Shown here: piece after piece, positions 40,710-54,400 of the stretch
Layout of the letters: each line of letters starts with the position of its first letter
Position numbering within the stretch: position 1 is the first letter of the stretch
Source of the DNA: Symsagittifera roscoffensis
Lineage: Eukaryota; Xenacoelomorpha; Acoela; Convolutidae
DNA length: 64,000 nt
NCBI RefSeq assembly: GCF_963678635.1
Contig: NC_087063.1
Location: 12,252,368 to 12,316,367, forward strand
Direction of reading: 5' to 3'
Program-made: the position numbers and the translations under genes
Notes under the pieces: model-generated
The model's database searches: none
The model's input: the letters and a program-made list of their open reading frames with translations, nothing else
Told to the model about the DNA's origin: nothing

Positions 40710-43700
40710 ATGTCGGAACTGTCCGAGATCTCGACTGAAAATGTAGCAACAAGAAGATCACCCACTGACAATACTATGATGCATGGGGTGATCGAGAAAA
40801 CGGCAACGTCCTCCTCGTTTTCAGTAGAAGTGAAGAACAGTTTAGTAAACTTTTTCCCATTAACTATGGGAAGGGGTAAATGCGATGGAGTAGAAACCCA
40901 GGAAGAAGAGGAGGACGATGACGAACAAGATGACTTCGAATCTCAACTAAGCCTCAACAGTTCGACTCATAAAAATGGAGCAACCACCAACAGGGAGACT
41001 GGCTCTTTGGACCAATTTGGTGTGATCAGGACAACAAACAAGACCATAAAAAGATCACAGCAGTCAAGAGAGTTTATGACCATGACAAATTCGAAAATGC
41101 AACCTGGAAAGAACTGGAACACAGGGCCAAGTAACCCACGTAACCGGAAGCGGATTATGAAGAAATATCGAGACAGATAGGTAAATTTCGGGTCTCGACT
41201 AGCACTAAACTGCCTGGAACCAATAGGGTGACACCACCACTAGTGACGCCATTAGTGGACGAAAGGGCATCAATCGAAGAGGCCTTGACCAGCATAGTGG
41301 ACAGTATAGGAGAACAGAACGAACAGATGTCCCTAAGAAGGAGTGAACTGGAGAAAGCACTCCACCTTGAGAGAGAATGCCTGCGGGAGGAGATCAGCCG
41401 CAACAGGCAAGAAGTCAGCAGAAGTGAAAAACGCTTGAAGGAGAGAACGGATGAACACTTGGCCAAAAACTTGTCGCGGTTGACGATGGAAGCTGAGCAA
41501 AGAGAGACACGATTGAGAGACGACATGGAGAAGTTACAAAGTCAGCAACAGCAGACTCTTGGGACTCCTGACGCAAGAATAGACGCGTTGATGGAGAGGC
41601 GCGCCCAGGCTATCGTGGATATGTTGGAGGGGCTCCTAGGAAACAGGAGTGGATCGAGGAATAGGGAAGCAAACTCAGTAGAACCCAACAGGGAGCCGAG
41701 AGTGAACTTCAATGAACAACCTAACAGAAGAAGGACATCCACGAGCTATAGGGTCAGTTCATCCAGCTATACCACAGAGCTAAAAGGCCAAGGGGCCCAA
41801 ATATCAGAGGAGGGTCTAATGGCAACAGACCGACCTCAAACGAAAGACCGATGTAAGGCGCAAATGCGACTGAGAGATTTGATTCCACAAACTGGAGTCA
41901 TGCGAATCAAGGAAGAAATCATCCCAGCGACTCGAACAGTAAGGAAAATCCGTAGCTTCTATCGAGGTTATCTAGGACCAAAAAACGCAGTGAGAGGTCC
42001 AGGAGGGTATTTAAGAAACCAATACACTATAAAAACGATAGAAGCTATAAAGACAAAAAAGACGATAGATACCTGGATAGAAGTCATGAAACCGCATTTT
42101 GAGGAGGAAGACTTGACACAAAAACAAGAATGCAGTGCGCTCACTAGCAACCTGGGAGGGGCAGCTATAAATGCGTGATGGCCAAAAAACAATACCAGCG
42201 GGACACAAATTTTATTGATTCGTTTTGCTCAGGAGTACAAGGTCACCAAGTAATGATGCGCTTCGCAAAACGGAGGAACCGTGAAGATGAAACGATAGAC
42301 AAGTTTTTATTTGTTCTGGAGATGCTTAGAAGGTGTATTCAACCAGATGAGTCAAACAGCAGCATGAATGTAGCATCAGCCTCAAAACTCATCGATGGCG
42401 TGAAGAACGATGAGCTTCGAACAATGTTGGCAACGCATTACACACTACTTTCATCTAATGCGCCTACACCAGAAGAATTGAGACTCAAATCCAAGGAATA
42501 TCTTCTACTAAAGCCTCCATTGAGAACTGGCTATAACAAAAATAGATATGGCAATTTTAATAATGGACTAGCTAACCAATGTAACAACTGGTACAAACCA
42601 AGGGACGACATGGACAAGAGACGCTCTTGTGCAAATTGCAGTTCAACGGACCATCATGTATCAGCATGTCCAATCTACAAACAAGGCATGAAAGCGATAT
42701 TCTTCAGCCTCAAGGATGAAGAGACGTCAGAAGTCGAACATGAAGATTTTATGAGAGGAGTAATGGCAAAATTCGGCCCCAGGTGTTTCTCTTGTAACTT
42801 CGAGGGTCATTTTAAATCGGATTGTCCACAATTTTGGATTTCTGTGGCGGACATCAAGCATCAAGGCATGAGGAAGCTTTATCGAGTGTGAAAGCCAGCA
42901 AGGCACTCCTGTTAAGTAAAGCGGAGGCCCGCAGGAAAGAGAAACCACAAGAGCTGGCTAGGAAGAAAATGCAGGCAGTGACAGAAGAAATGCGTGAGCT
43001 CGAACCTGTAACAGCGGCAGACGATTTCAAGATCATTTATAGGGCAGCAGCGAGAGATGCCTTAAACAGAGTCCAACAGGAGTTGGTGACAAAGGAGATA
43101 GAACAAGAAGATAATCTCGAACTAGAAAATGAAAAAACTCAGGAGAAGCTAAACGCCTTTGAAGCATCAGAGGTGGAAGAAACGAAAGCACCAAGCAGTT
43201 TGAGCTTGAAACTAAATGTGATCTCCGGGCAGACGTTCGGCATGGTGGCACAAGGAAGCAAAATACAGTCAATAGTCTTATTGGCGGAACATCAGGTTAT
43301 CAGGAACCTAAGTGAAGCTTCAGAATTGACTTTGATGCATTTGGATGCATATGCGGATTATCTGAGACAGGTAGTGCCACGCACTGAGCCAATAGCTGAG
43401 CGAGCGTTGTTAACAACGGGTGGCCCTCGAAGAAAGAAACTTGACGGGCGCTACGTGGAGGTCTATGGACCATACCAAGTGATGTTGAATGTAGACGGTA
43501 TCAGTATCTACACTAGGACCTACGTCACAACAGACAGTGACCAAATAGGGCAGATCTACTTGGGTCGAGAAGAACTTAAAATTCGTAGAATTGGCCCTGA
43601 CGCCATGATGGAGCAAAAGGCGATCCTCATGAGATACGACGCAGATGTGACTGCACATTTCATAGAAACCAACGGAAAGAAAATAGGGGTAACAGGACTT

Positions 43701-46700
43701 CTAGATACAGGAGCAATGGTTGGTGTTATGCCAGTAAAGACTTGGCAAAGAATGGGCTTCTTGAGGGAAGACTTAATTCCGACGAACCTGAGATTGACAG
43801 CAGCCAGTCGGATAGCGATCTACGTAGCCGGAAAACACCAATAATAGTCCTTCATATGGGAAGGCGGGACCTTTGGATGAGTTTCCTGCTGGTAGAGAAT
43901 CTGGACGATTCAGAACCATTCATCTTGAGCCCCGTCTTCGTCAGGAATTTTGATGTGATGTTTGAGCTGAACAATGGACTAATAAGGATTAGGAGCCCGG
44001 ACAGGAAGTATGTTAAGCGACCGGTAGATATCAAAATAACTGATGAGAATAAGGTGCCAGTTTTTTAGACAGAAAAGTAAAACTACAGCCGGGACAGGCA
44101 GTAGTAGCAATTTTTAGGATGAGAAATTTAACCTCAGTAAGTGATAGTAAAAGCTTGCTTGGTATCCAACCCGAACAGTCAAAGCTCAGTAATTTTAGGC
44201 CGGAGTTTTTCAGTAAAAAGAAACGGAATGTCTGTGGTTATTTTGTTGAATACATTGGAAAACACGTTTTCAATCCAGCGAGGAAATAAATTTGGCTGCG
44301 ATTTGCCAATGAGCACCGAATATGAGGAAATACCAAATTTGAAGAGAAACACCAAACACGAAAGGCTTGATTTTAAAGAGGATTACTGAATTGAAATTTT
44401 TTTAAAAAAAACTGTTTTCAATGAAATCCGAAGCAGATGACAGCTTGTCTAGGTTTTGCCGCAAATAGAACATTTGAAAGATGAAAAAGGTGAAGGAGAT
44501 TTTGAATCATCAAGGGCTGTCTTAAATCTGAACGCGGACGTTTTTTTTTAAAAAGTTTTTAAACATAAGGCGGATATTGGTTGTTGCGATTTTGTCGAAC
44601 ATGAAATCGAATTAAAAGAAGGCACAAGTCCCCATAGGGAAGGTGCAAGGCGCATGACGCCTCATAAATTGCAAGCGTGCAGAGCGGAAATAGAAACGTT
44701 GCTCGAATACGACACGATACAACCATCGAAGTCGCCTTGGGCTTGTGGGGCTGTCATGGCCAAAAAGAAAGGAGGCAGCATGGGTTTTGTTGCGACTTTC
44801 GCTACCTGAACGCAGTGACAAAAAAAGATGCCTACCCGATACCGCGGATAGATGAGAGCCTCGCGAAACTTGGCGACGCCAAGTTCTTCACTACACTGGA
44901 TCTGGGTTCTGCCTTCTGACAGTTCCCTCTACGAAAGAAAGACAGAGAGAAGACTGAAGAAAGAAAGACAGAGGATTCCCTTTGGCTTGTGCAACGCCAC
45001 AGCGACTTTTCAAAGAATTATGGCTCAAGCTTTGACCAGAGTAATGAAGAAGTACGGGAAACTTGTGATGGGCTACGTGGATGACGTGCTCATAGCAACA
45101 CCCACCTTGGCAGACCACATCGATAGACTCGATGAGGTCTTTGTTTTTATGAAAAGAGCGGGCTTGAATTGCAAACCATCGAAATGTGAAATCCTTAGGG
45201 ATTCAATCAAGTACCTGGGGAGAATGGTAGACAGGCATGACGTGAGGCCGGACCCGGAAGCAGGGGAAGCCGTGTTGACATGGAAGGCTCTCAGAACCGA
45301 CACACAGCTCATGAGCTTCATGGGAACTGCCAATTACTATAATGAGCTCATAAAAGGATACGCAGACAAGGTGTACCCCATTCAAAAACTGATGCGCAAC
45401 AAAGAAAAAAAGTTCGAGTGGAACGAAAAAGCACAAGCAGCCTTCGAGAATATGAAGCGGGAACTGTGGAAGGCCCCAGTGCTAGGCATGCCCACAGAGA
45501 AGGGCATGTACGTTCTCGACACTGATGTTTCAGTAGTAACCATATCAGGAACACTGCATCAGGAGCAAGAATGGAATGGCAGAACAGTTTTCCGTCCCAA
45601 TGCTTGTGGCAGTAAAGTGATGAGTGACGGGCTTTGATGAGGCCATCATATAAACAAAAACAACAGGAGATCGGAAAACAAAGGAAGACTGCCAACATTG
45701 AGAATCCCGATCAGAAGTGGGGAGACGTTGAAGAAAACCCGGAACAAGAAAGTTTGACCTTCAACCGTTCAGACAAGAGACAGAGCCATTGGCGAAAATC
45801 TGGTGCGTGAAGATGGAAGATGATGCACATCAGCCCGATGAGCTGAGTAGTCAATTGAGGGTCATGAACACATACTTGAAGGCGAGATACAGACTCTCGG
45901 ACTTACTAGGAGCGCAAAGAAATGACGGATTGACGAGCAATTTGAAGAGGTCGATCGAGAATGGGTCATCAGATAAAGGTGATGTGGAAGAAGACAATGA
46001 TCGTATTCTGAGACAGTACTTTATGCAGAGGGAGGGAAGGTTGTATCTGAACAAGGATGGGATCGTGCCTTATAAGGGGAGAGAGGAGGACAAAATCCTG
46101 TACAAATATAACGCGATAGTCTTGCCGCAACTCTATCAAACAGAACTTTTATTCAGGTCACATGATCAAATGGGCCACCAGGGGATTAATAAAGTATACC
46201 AGAGGATCCTAAAACGCTTTGAATGGCCCGGAATGAAGAAAGCATGTGAGAAGTGGGTAAGAGCATGTCAACAAGTGAAAGATCCAAAGAAATTGCGATT
46301 TCAATTGCAGTCGATTGATTTATCTCAATTCAACGAGGTGGTACAGGTTGACAACCAGAAGTTATGTATGACAGACAGTGGCTACAATCAGGTCTTGGTG
46401 ATGATCGATCACTTCACGAAATATGCAGAGGCCAAGCCATGCATAACTGCCTCAGCAGAATAGACATGCGATCATCTAATCAAAACGTGGATAGCGAGGC
46501 GCGGATGTCCATTGACGTTTCAATCAGACAATGGAACATCCTTCGTAGGAGAACTTAATAAGGAGCTCATGAGACGTTCTCAAGTGGCTCAAACTCGTTC
46601 TACGACGTATCATCCCCAGACGAACGGCTTAGTGGAGAGGCAAAATCGGCACAGTTAGGGCAGAGGAAAAGGTTTGATGAGAAGGCAGCAGGTGCAAAAG

Positions 46701-48133
46701 ACTACTCATTAGAAGACGTTTTACTACCGAAAGGAACCAAGAAGCTCCTGAAGAGGTGGAGGGGACCGTTCATGATAACGGATGACCAGGAGGGACTGTT
46801 TTACAGAGTGAGTACCGGCCGAGCCGCCAACTTTGAGAACATTAAGCCACAAAAATCATCCACAGGGGACTGGAGCATACCTGAAGACATGGAAGAGGGC
46901 GGTTATCTGATGATTTACCCTGCCTGCGAGGTCAATGAAAAAGGCACTAGGGAAAAGAATGATGGTAATGAAGCCCTAAAAGAAGTTTTAAGTGCGCCAT
47001 TGGACCTGGATCCCAATGAAAAAACTGAAGCAGATGAAGAATACTTACCCTGCGCAGAAGAGGACTGGCGAGACCCCGAACAGATAGAGATACAGACACG
47101 ACAGAGTGACAGGCAAAGAATTACGAGAAAGTACAAGCCATACGGAGACTCCATAGTGGACAAAATAGACCTGAAGAAGATCATGGGAGAATTAGTGGGT
47201 CTGGGAAATACCAGCGTCACAGGACATAGACATAGCCGATGACCAAAGGAGGAGTGGATAGATGACCGGTCTAAACCCGAGGTAAAATTCGAACCTGCGC
47301 GTCTTGGAGTGGCTGAATGAAATGACATCGGACCCTAAGGAGACTAGTGTTACGATTCAGGACGTAGACCGTGAGAGCATGAAAACATCAAAAAACGACA
47401 GAGATAATCCTTCCTGGGATGCCAAGGAAGCGCAATTAATCATTCATGCGTCCAACCTCAACTTGATATCTGGTATGCAATCGACGGGGACGTCGATGGA
47501 TATTTTTGTCTGGGGAGCAAAGACAAGGGTAGGACTTACGCACACTAAAAAATCATTTTAAAAAAATTGAAAATAGCAAGAGAAACAGGTGACCTAGAAA
47601 CTGAATCAGCCGAAAATCTTATGGAACCGGACATAGGCAGAGTATTAGAGTCATATATTAACTTGCCAAATAAATACTCAAGTAGTATTATACTAACAGA
47701 TAGCGATTTTATACTTACAAATAGGACATGTGCGATAGCGATCACAGTGGACATGAGTTTTAGGACAGCGTTAGCAGCAGATTTTAAAAGAGAATGCAAA
47801 AACATAGAATTCCTTTGGAAGCAAAGACCAGGAATAGGAGGAGTAGCAGCCTAGCCACCGGCGGCTTTGCAGATACCAGGAAAGTATTTATGCTTTTTGA
47901 TGACGAGGGCGACGGAGAAGCGGCATGTGGACCCGGAAAACTTGGACTTGTCCTTGACGAGACTGAGAGACTTACTTGTGGAAAAGGAGGTAAAGGAGCT
48001 CTCTCTTCCGGTACACGACCCAAACTGAGGACGACTGCATCCACGGGAGTTGTATGCACTGATACACGTAATCTTTTCTGATACTAGCTTAAAGGTTTAC
48101 TTACATAAGAACTACTATTTGAGTATAGGCTGA
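40710..48133 (+). pseudogene. gag-pol: Broken Gag-Pol of element C
   Basis: Gag has an acidic N-terminus (40710-41180; the true start is uncertain), a long coiled coil (41250-41600), a capsid-like part starting IDTWIEVM (42060) and two CCHC knuckles (near 42630 and 42785). Protease keeps LLDTGAMVGVMP (43700), and RT keeps YVDD (45075) but is interrupted by a stop after LGSAF (44919). RNase H stops short at 45637, and about 400 codons found in A are missing before the integrase region resumes at 45789. The integrase finger and first Asp are present; a stop falls at 46461-46463 and about 115 codons are missing after NGLVERQN (46650). The macro-like end is kept to YYLSIG and the stop at 48131-48133, with internal stops (for example 47852-47854). 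The distinctive tail after integrase (CEVNEKGTREKNDGNE) is shared with A and B. Confidence 0.85.
47480..47560 (+). promoter_or_regulatory. Ultraconserved island, element C copy (partly diverged)
   Basis: The hairpin core TCGACGGGGACGTCGAT is identical to A and B. The following GATATTTTTGTC, GGGGAG, GTAGGACTTAC and CACAC words are also kept, with a short insertion in the G-rich tract. Surrounding DNA is far less similar. Confidence 0.65.
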
Positions 48134-48463
48134 GTGTAGGTTGAGTGTAGGATGTGTTATGTGATATGTTATGTGTTATGCTATTTGGATCTTGGGTATG
48201 GAATGGTTGGTGATTACAAATGACTGAACGATATTCTTAGTAATAGATCCAAAGTTTGGACTGTCCATTTTTAAATTGAATTCCAAAGTTTTTGCAATGA
48301 ACTGATTTTAATAATTTTCAAGATCAAGATGTTTTTACCCGACTGTTTTAAATGAGTTTTCAAATGTGATACTCGTGATCTCTTTTCTAGATCCTGATTG
48401 ATCATTTAGTTATGCATCAGATTTCAATTGCACAAACTGATAATCAAAACCGAATCAAACGGA
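48134..48463 (+). other. ORF1-ORF2 spacer of element C
   Basis: 330 bp without coding potential. A TGTTATGTGATATG-type short repeat lies at 48154-48183. The splice-donor-like array of A and B is not recognisable here. Confidence 0.5.
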
Positions 48464-51400
48464 ATGGACAACTTCGACATGAATGAACTGATGGACATAG
48501 CGGAGGCTTATGTAGGACTGGTGATAGATGCGATCTACCGTCGGCTAATGGATCGAGACTTCGCTCTGGAGGACCCAGAGGTAGTCATGTTGCTGGTCGC
48601 CTTGATAAGCATCTTAGGGCACAACAACCGTGGGGACCGCCCCACGGAAGTCTTATTGATGTCCGCATATGGACAACATGGACTACTAGACCGCCCAAAC
48701 AAGAGAGTTATGAGGTGGAGAAATTGGGGGCTCTCTCAGAAAGTGACTTGGCGAATGAGCATGGATTGGGAAGTTCCAAGACATACCAACCAGGTGAGAT
48801 GCCTCTCCCGACCAAGACTAGGCCTGGACTGAGAAGGATTCATCAAGAAATGAATAGCGAGAAGGCCTCGTCCTGTTCACAACTGAGAGCAGCTGTGCCA
48901 TCAAAACGGGCGAGAGTAGAGGAGGAAGTCCAGACGAACGAGACAATGCAAGATCTAAATGAAGCGAAGGAAGAACTGGAGCGAGTGACCAAAACCTTGC
49001 TCAGTGTTGAAGAGGACAGAGACATGTGGAAAAGACTGTTCGAGGACTGCAATAAGAAGCAGGGCGAGGAGATAGAAAGTTTGAGGCCAGAATAAAAGAA
49101 GCGTTTGGAGCGGCTGGCATTAACGACAGCAGTGGAAAGAACAATACCCGCAAGGATGTTACTCGTGGGCAGTCCCCGATGGAGTTTCTAACTCCTCGCG
49201 AACTAAGCCAAACTACAGAGGTGCAAATGCCGACAGCAGCCGACAGAGTGACAATCCCGGATCCGAGTGACACCCTAGGTGATCCAGTCGTGGAGCGGAC
49301 TCTGCAGAAGCTGGTAGAAACAGCAGGACGACTGGTGGCTTAAAGGATTGTGCCAGTTTCCGGGTGACTGCACCCTATGGAACGATCGATGACACAGGCA
49401 GAGTGGAGCTCTCCATAGAAACGATGAAGAAAACGGGAGCTGTGGCCTCGAGACCTCAAGAGTCCCTGACAGGAAGATAAGAGAAATATCTATGAAGAAA
49501 ATTCCCGCGTATTTGACGTGCAGAAGAACAGCCAGTTTAAGAACAGCTTCACAGGGGTTCAGCATATGGACATACGAGAATGTTTCAACCGATCGACGTG
49601 GAGTCCAGCAAGAAACATGCAATAACCACGGCTCGGGGGTCACATTTGATATTAGGCGATAGTCTGGTGAGAATTCTGCAGAACTTAAGAACCTCATGGA
49701 TCGCTACGGTGATGGTCTTTGGAATTGCGACAATAGCCCAATTATATCGGATGGTGGAGTTGATGAACCCAGGAAGAATACAAGTTGTAATGATCATGAT
49801 AGGCACAAATAATGTGTCCAGGAGCTCGGACGAGGAAGAAGCTCAATGGGAATCAATGATGGTATGCACATTCAGCACGATATGGCAGAAGTTGCAGTGC
49901 GCGCTACTGATGTCTGCATCGTACCGATGAGCACGAGAACGCAATCGGCGACAAGAAGAAGGCACAATGAAAGGGTCATCAGATGGAACGCCATTGTGCT
50001 TAATCTGGCGAGTCGCAATGCTGGAAGAACGATCCCGATGGATTTAGAACATGAGCCGAGAGCTATGGATCAGACCAGATTCACCACTGATGGAATATAT
50101 TTTGACAGTATAGAAGGACAAGCCTGAATGAATCATGTCTTCCAGGAGCAATTAGTCGAATTGGAGATTGAACTCTTTGATACAGGAGTGCTGAGAAGGG
50201 AAGAAACCACGAATGAACCGGCGATTTCGACCTTTGTGCCTCCTAATCTAGAGACACGTCTGGGATCAGTCCTAGCATCACCCCAGGTGCCGCAGAGCTC
50301 CTGCGAGCCGGGGTGGAGGACGAACGGATTAGACCGACTGAGCGAAGCGCCAGTAAAAAAGACCATTCATCCGCGACGGAGGTTAGGACCTGTCAACTCA
50401 ACAATGGACACGACCTCAGGCACCTCGAGTTCGGAAACGACGATTAAGAGCAGAGAGGAACGACGTCCAGACAGAAGTTCTCTGATGTGGCCGAGACCCA
50501 TACCTTCCCCCTGACATGTCTACAAACAAGGACTGATGAAGCTGAACCTTCAAATGGTGAAGTTTGCAGCCGATGCGATGAAGATGCTGAATGGGGCGAA
50601 TCTCTCAGTAAACGGACTATACTCGATTGTGGGGGTGGTCTGGTTGATAGAAGCCTGAATCAATTTTAGCTCCACAACGGCCGTACGATTCACTGATTTT
50701 GAGGTACTGCCCTCAAATAACACCATAGATCCAGTGAGTGCCAGACCTTTGCAGGACGTAAGAATGAACTATGGCGAAGGAAATCAAGAAGAAAGGCCAG
50801 GAAGATTTCTGACGACTAGAGCACCTATAGCACAACATGTAAATTTGTTTAAACAAGTGCGGGCGCCTTCATCTCACGTGAAAGAAAGGGCTTTTCCGAA
50901 ACAAGTAGCCCAAGAAGGTGACATCAAGAGTTATGGTGAGCTGAAATTTTAGATGGACGAGACCATCTTCGCGGCGTACGACAAGGTGGAGATGAGGAAA
51001 GCCAAGATATTAGTAGTTGCAAGCTCTGACTTTGTGCATACTTCCAAGTCCTTTTTTTGGCCTGACGTGATAATGCTAGCGGCTACCGACCTAGACTTCA
51101 TACAGTCTGTATCAATGGCTATCGGGGTCCAACGACAAACGGAAATGAACCCGCTAACAATAGTGTTCGTCGGCATAAACGATCACTTTATTATTAGGGG
51201 TTTCCTGAGCAGACTCAGAGAGCCTGGAACGGTGGAAGATTCAGTGTTGCCAGCAACAAAATATTTTCTAGAATCCATGGGCGAGATAATGGACGTGTTA
51301 AAAGAAGGAGCATTCACGAAAATAACACCAAAAGCTGTATTTGCGTTGTCTCCGGGATATGCACATCTCCCAGACGGATTGAAATTCGTGTACGCAATGA

Positions 51401-54400
51401 TCGCACTGCTCTCAGAAGGGAAATATGATGTGATAAAATCTGCCCCGAATCGCGAAGTGGAGGCGAGAAACCTGAGACCACTTAGGGCAGCATTACCGGC
51501 AGTATGGTCGATATCTCAAACGCCATGAGAGGTTTCAAAAACCATTCGCTACAGATGCTAGTACTGGATGAGGTGTCGGGGTTAGAAATATCCAATTTCA
51601 GCAGGCAGCTGAAATTAAAGCCAGGAATCAACGATGATCATCCAATTATAGAGGCAATGTCCAATGACTTGTGGTTCAGAGGAATGGAGATTAAAGAAGG
51701 AGGAGAGAAGAGACAGAAGTCGAAAGAAACAAAAGCTCACTTGGAAGCGATGGTTTTGCGAACGGAACCAGAGGCCAACAAGTGGCTGCACTTGACTCCT
51801 CGAGTAGCAACATTGGCCGCGGACACATTCGAGCGAGGCCGGCGATGATTGAAAATATTCACGCCTGGTGGAAGAATTGAACCTAGCAGAGAATGCGGAA
51901 GAAAAGTCAGCCGAATTGGTAAGTAGAATGTGCCAACTCTTGCAACTTTCTGGACGCAGAATCTATGGAGAGAAGAAGGCTACGATAGGACCGTTAACAT
52001 GTTAGAAGGGTTAGGAGCAGAATGGACCTCGTCCTTCCTGACGAAAGCCTACCCCGCACTCTCTCGATACCTGATAAAAGAGTTCCTTAAAGCGGTTACA
52101 GAGTTATCGATAGTAGTGATCCTAGCATTGTTCGTGACGTTCGGAGCAGAGAATTTCGTGAAGAACCAGTGCTACTGCTCACGCAGGGAGTACAAAACAT
52201 ACAGCTGGACGGACTCCTGACACTAATTGCGATCACCCACGGGAACTTGGAAGGTCTGATGAACTTGACCCGTTACCCCGAGCAAATGAAAATAAAAAAC
52301 CGAGAAGAAATTTGACATGAAGAGATCCACGATTTCATGGACCAAAGAAAGAGACCTGAGACACTCCGGTCCAATACCTCTTATAACAGAATCACACTGG
52401 AACAGGAGAAGACAAAACAATAGAAAAAGAAGAAGGCGTGCGACGTCATGCAGGGGATATGCCCCTACTAACTGATTTAAATCTAGCTATGAGGACAGAT
52501 CCCTTAGAACTAATCAGTGGAACCACTGAGTTTGTGATGACGTTTTGCGGTCCAGCAGTGACAGCTGCGTTTCCGGATGTTAAAGTTGAGGCACACAGAA
52601 GGTCGGTGCTGAACCTGAACCTCAAATCAGCAGTGTACAGGAGCGCACTGAATTGGTGTGAACAGAATGTGTTACGTGTGTTGATGAGTGACGATTTGCT
52701 ATTCGCGAAGATATCAGAACTAGTGATGACAGCAAGAAACTTTGATGACCATTTCCGTGACCGGATGGGTAAAGTGGAGAGAGGACACATTGAGGTGTTC
52801 CCAAAACTCTTGAATTTGAGGCCCTACGATAAAACGAAAGGCGAGGTAACAAAAATTCCTCGTTTAATGGCGTCGTACCACAAAGCGAAAGAAGAGACAA
52901 AAGAATGGGGCAATTGCAAGAAGCTGCCAGAAAAAAAACCCGAATTCCCCTTGATCAGAAGGATGTTGCTCGGAGCAGACTCCGTAACTCAAACTCCTAG
53001 GCTTAGAGCCTCTGAGACAAATAAAAGAAGCATGGCGAAGTTCCCTGACACGTTGGACCCGTGTTTCGTGGGCATAAACGCTGCCGCAATGCAATACACA
53101 CAGTTTGCCTACACGGATGAATCGACAAGGAGACGAATGACTAATGCAGCCACTCCGAAGTCAAGGAAAATTTGAGAAAGAGTGGGCGAAAATGGATCTG
53201 GCGCCAATGATCAGGAGAGGCAAGGCGGACCTGCAAGAAGCCGCGCTACTTTTAATGGGTGTGAAATAGGAGTTAGCCATAAGCTGGAAACTGCTGACGG
53301 CGACTGCACTAGAACACTTTGGCTGCGAAGAAGTCAAGATAAAGCACGGAGGAGAAGAAGACAAGTCAGCTGGCTGGCTAGTCGTACCAAAGTTCCCAGA
53401 CGGGTCATGGAGTGAAGAGCAAGGCCCTTCGAGTTCAGGGAGAAATCAAAAACGAGATGATAAGGAAGAAGAGGACCGTCGATTGGAAGAACCCATGCAG
53501 CAGGACCTCAGTCAGGCTGAAAAAGATGACGATGAAGCTTCGACGGGTGGAATGTCCAGCCTAGATTTCAATTTCTTGGACGACTTTGAAATTGGGGTTG
53601 AAACGTTAGAATGGACGACTGAGCCAGCAGAAGATGAAAGTTCCACAGTGGAATCTCCGTCAGCCTTCATGGATGTAAGCCGAAATTTGCCGGAGAGCAG
53701 CTCTCCTGGTAAGTTTAAAACCACCGAAACGAAACTTTCAATGAAGTCCCCGAGGAGAAGAAGGATAGAAGGCACTGCCTGAGTACCTTTTCTCGGGCAC
53801 AATGCCAGAAGAAGAGTGGGAAGTCGAACACAGAGACCATGCAAATAGGACAGGGTGTAACATGGACAAAGTTGCCTTCATGGAAGAGGTCTGGACGGTA
53901 GTTCAGTGCTACGGGACCCAGTCAATGCCGAAAACAGACCACTGATGCAAGAGATCCTTGATAAGTTGGATGAATGAGAAGGGAGATTGACTGAGTTATT
54001 AATCGATTCGGCCACTGACGAAAGTGAAGTTAAATCTCTCATAAAACCGACGCAGCAAGAAGGCAGCAATGAAGTAGTATACCCGAAAGCAACAACCCGA
54101 AAAGGAACGATACGATCGAAAATGGTGATTGATAAAGTCAATGACTTGAAGATGAAACTTGGCAGCACAATGACATTGAAGAAAACTGGGAAGGCGAAAG
54201 TAGACTCTAAGATCTCAGTAAAAGCTGTCAACTCAGCCAACCAAAAGCGTGTAGAAGAAGTCATGAATATGGGGCAATGCGACGATCGGTTGCCTGGCAC
54301 AGATGGAAAATTGACCGATGTAACGATGGTGCCATCCATCCTCATGGCAGGACTAAGGTCAGCCAGTTATGAAACTAAGAGAAGTAACCGCATTCTGACT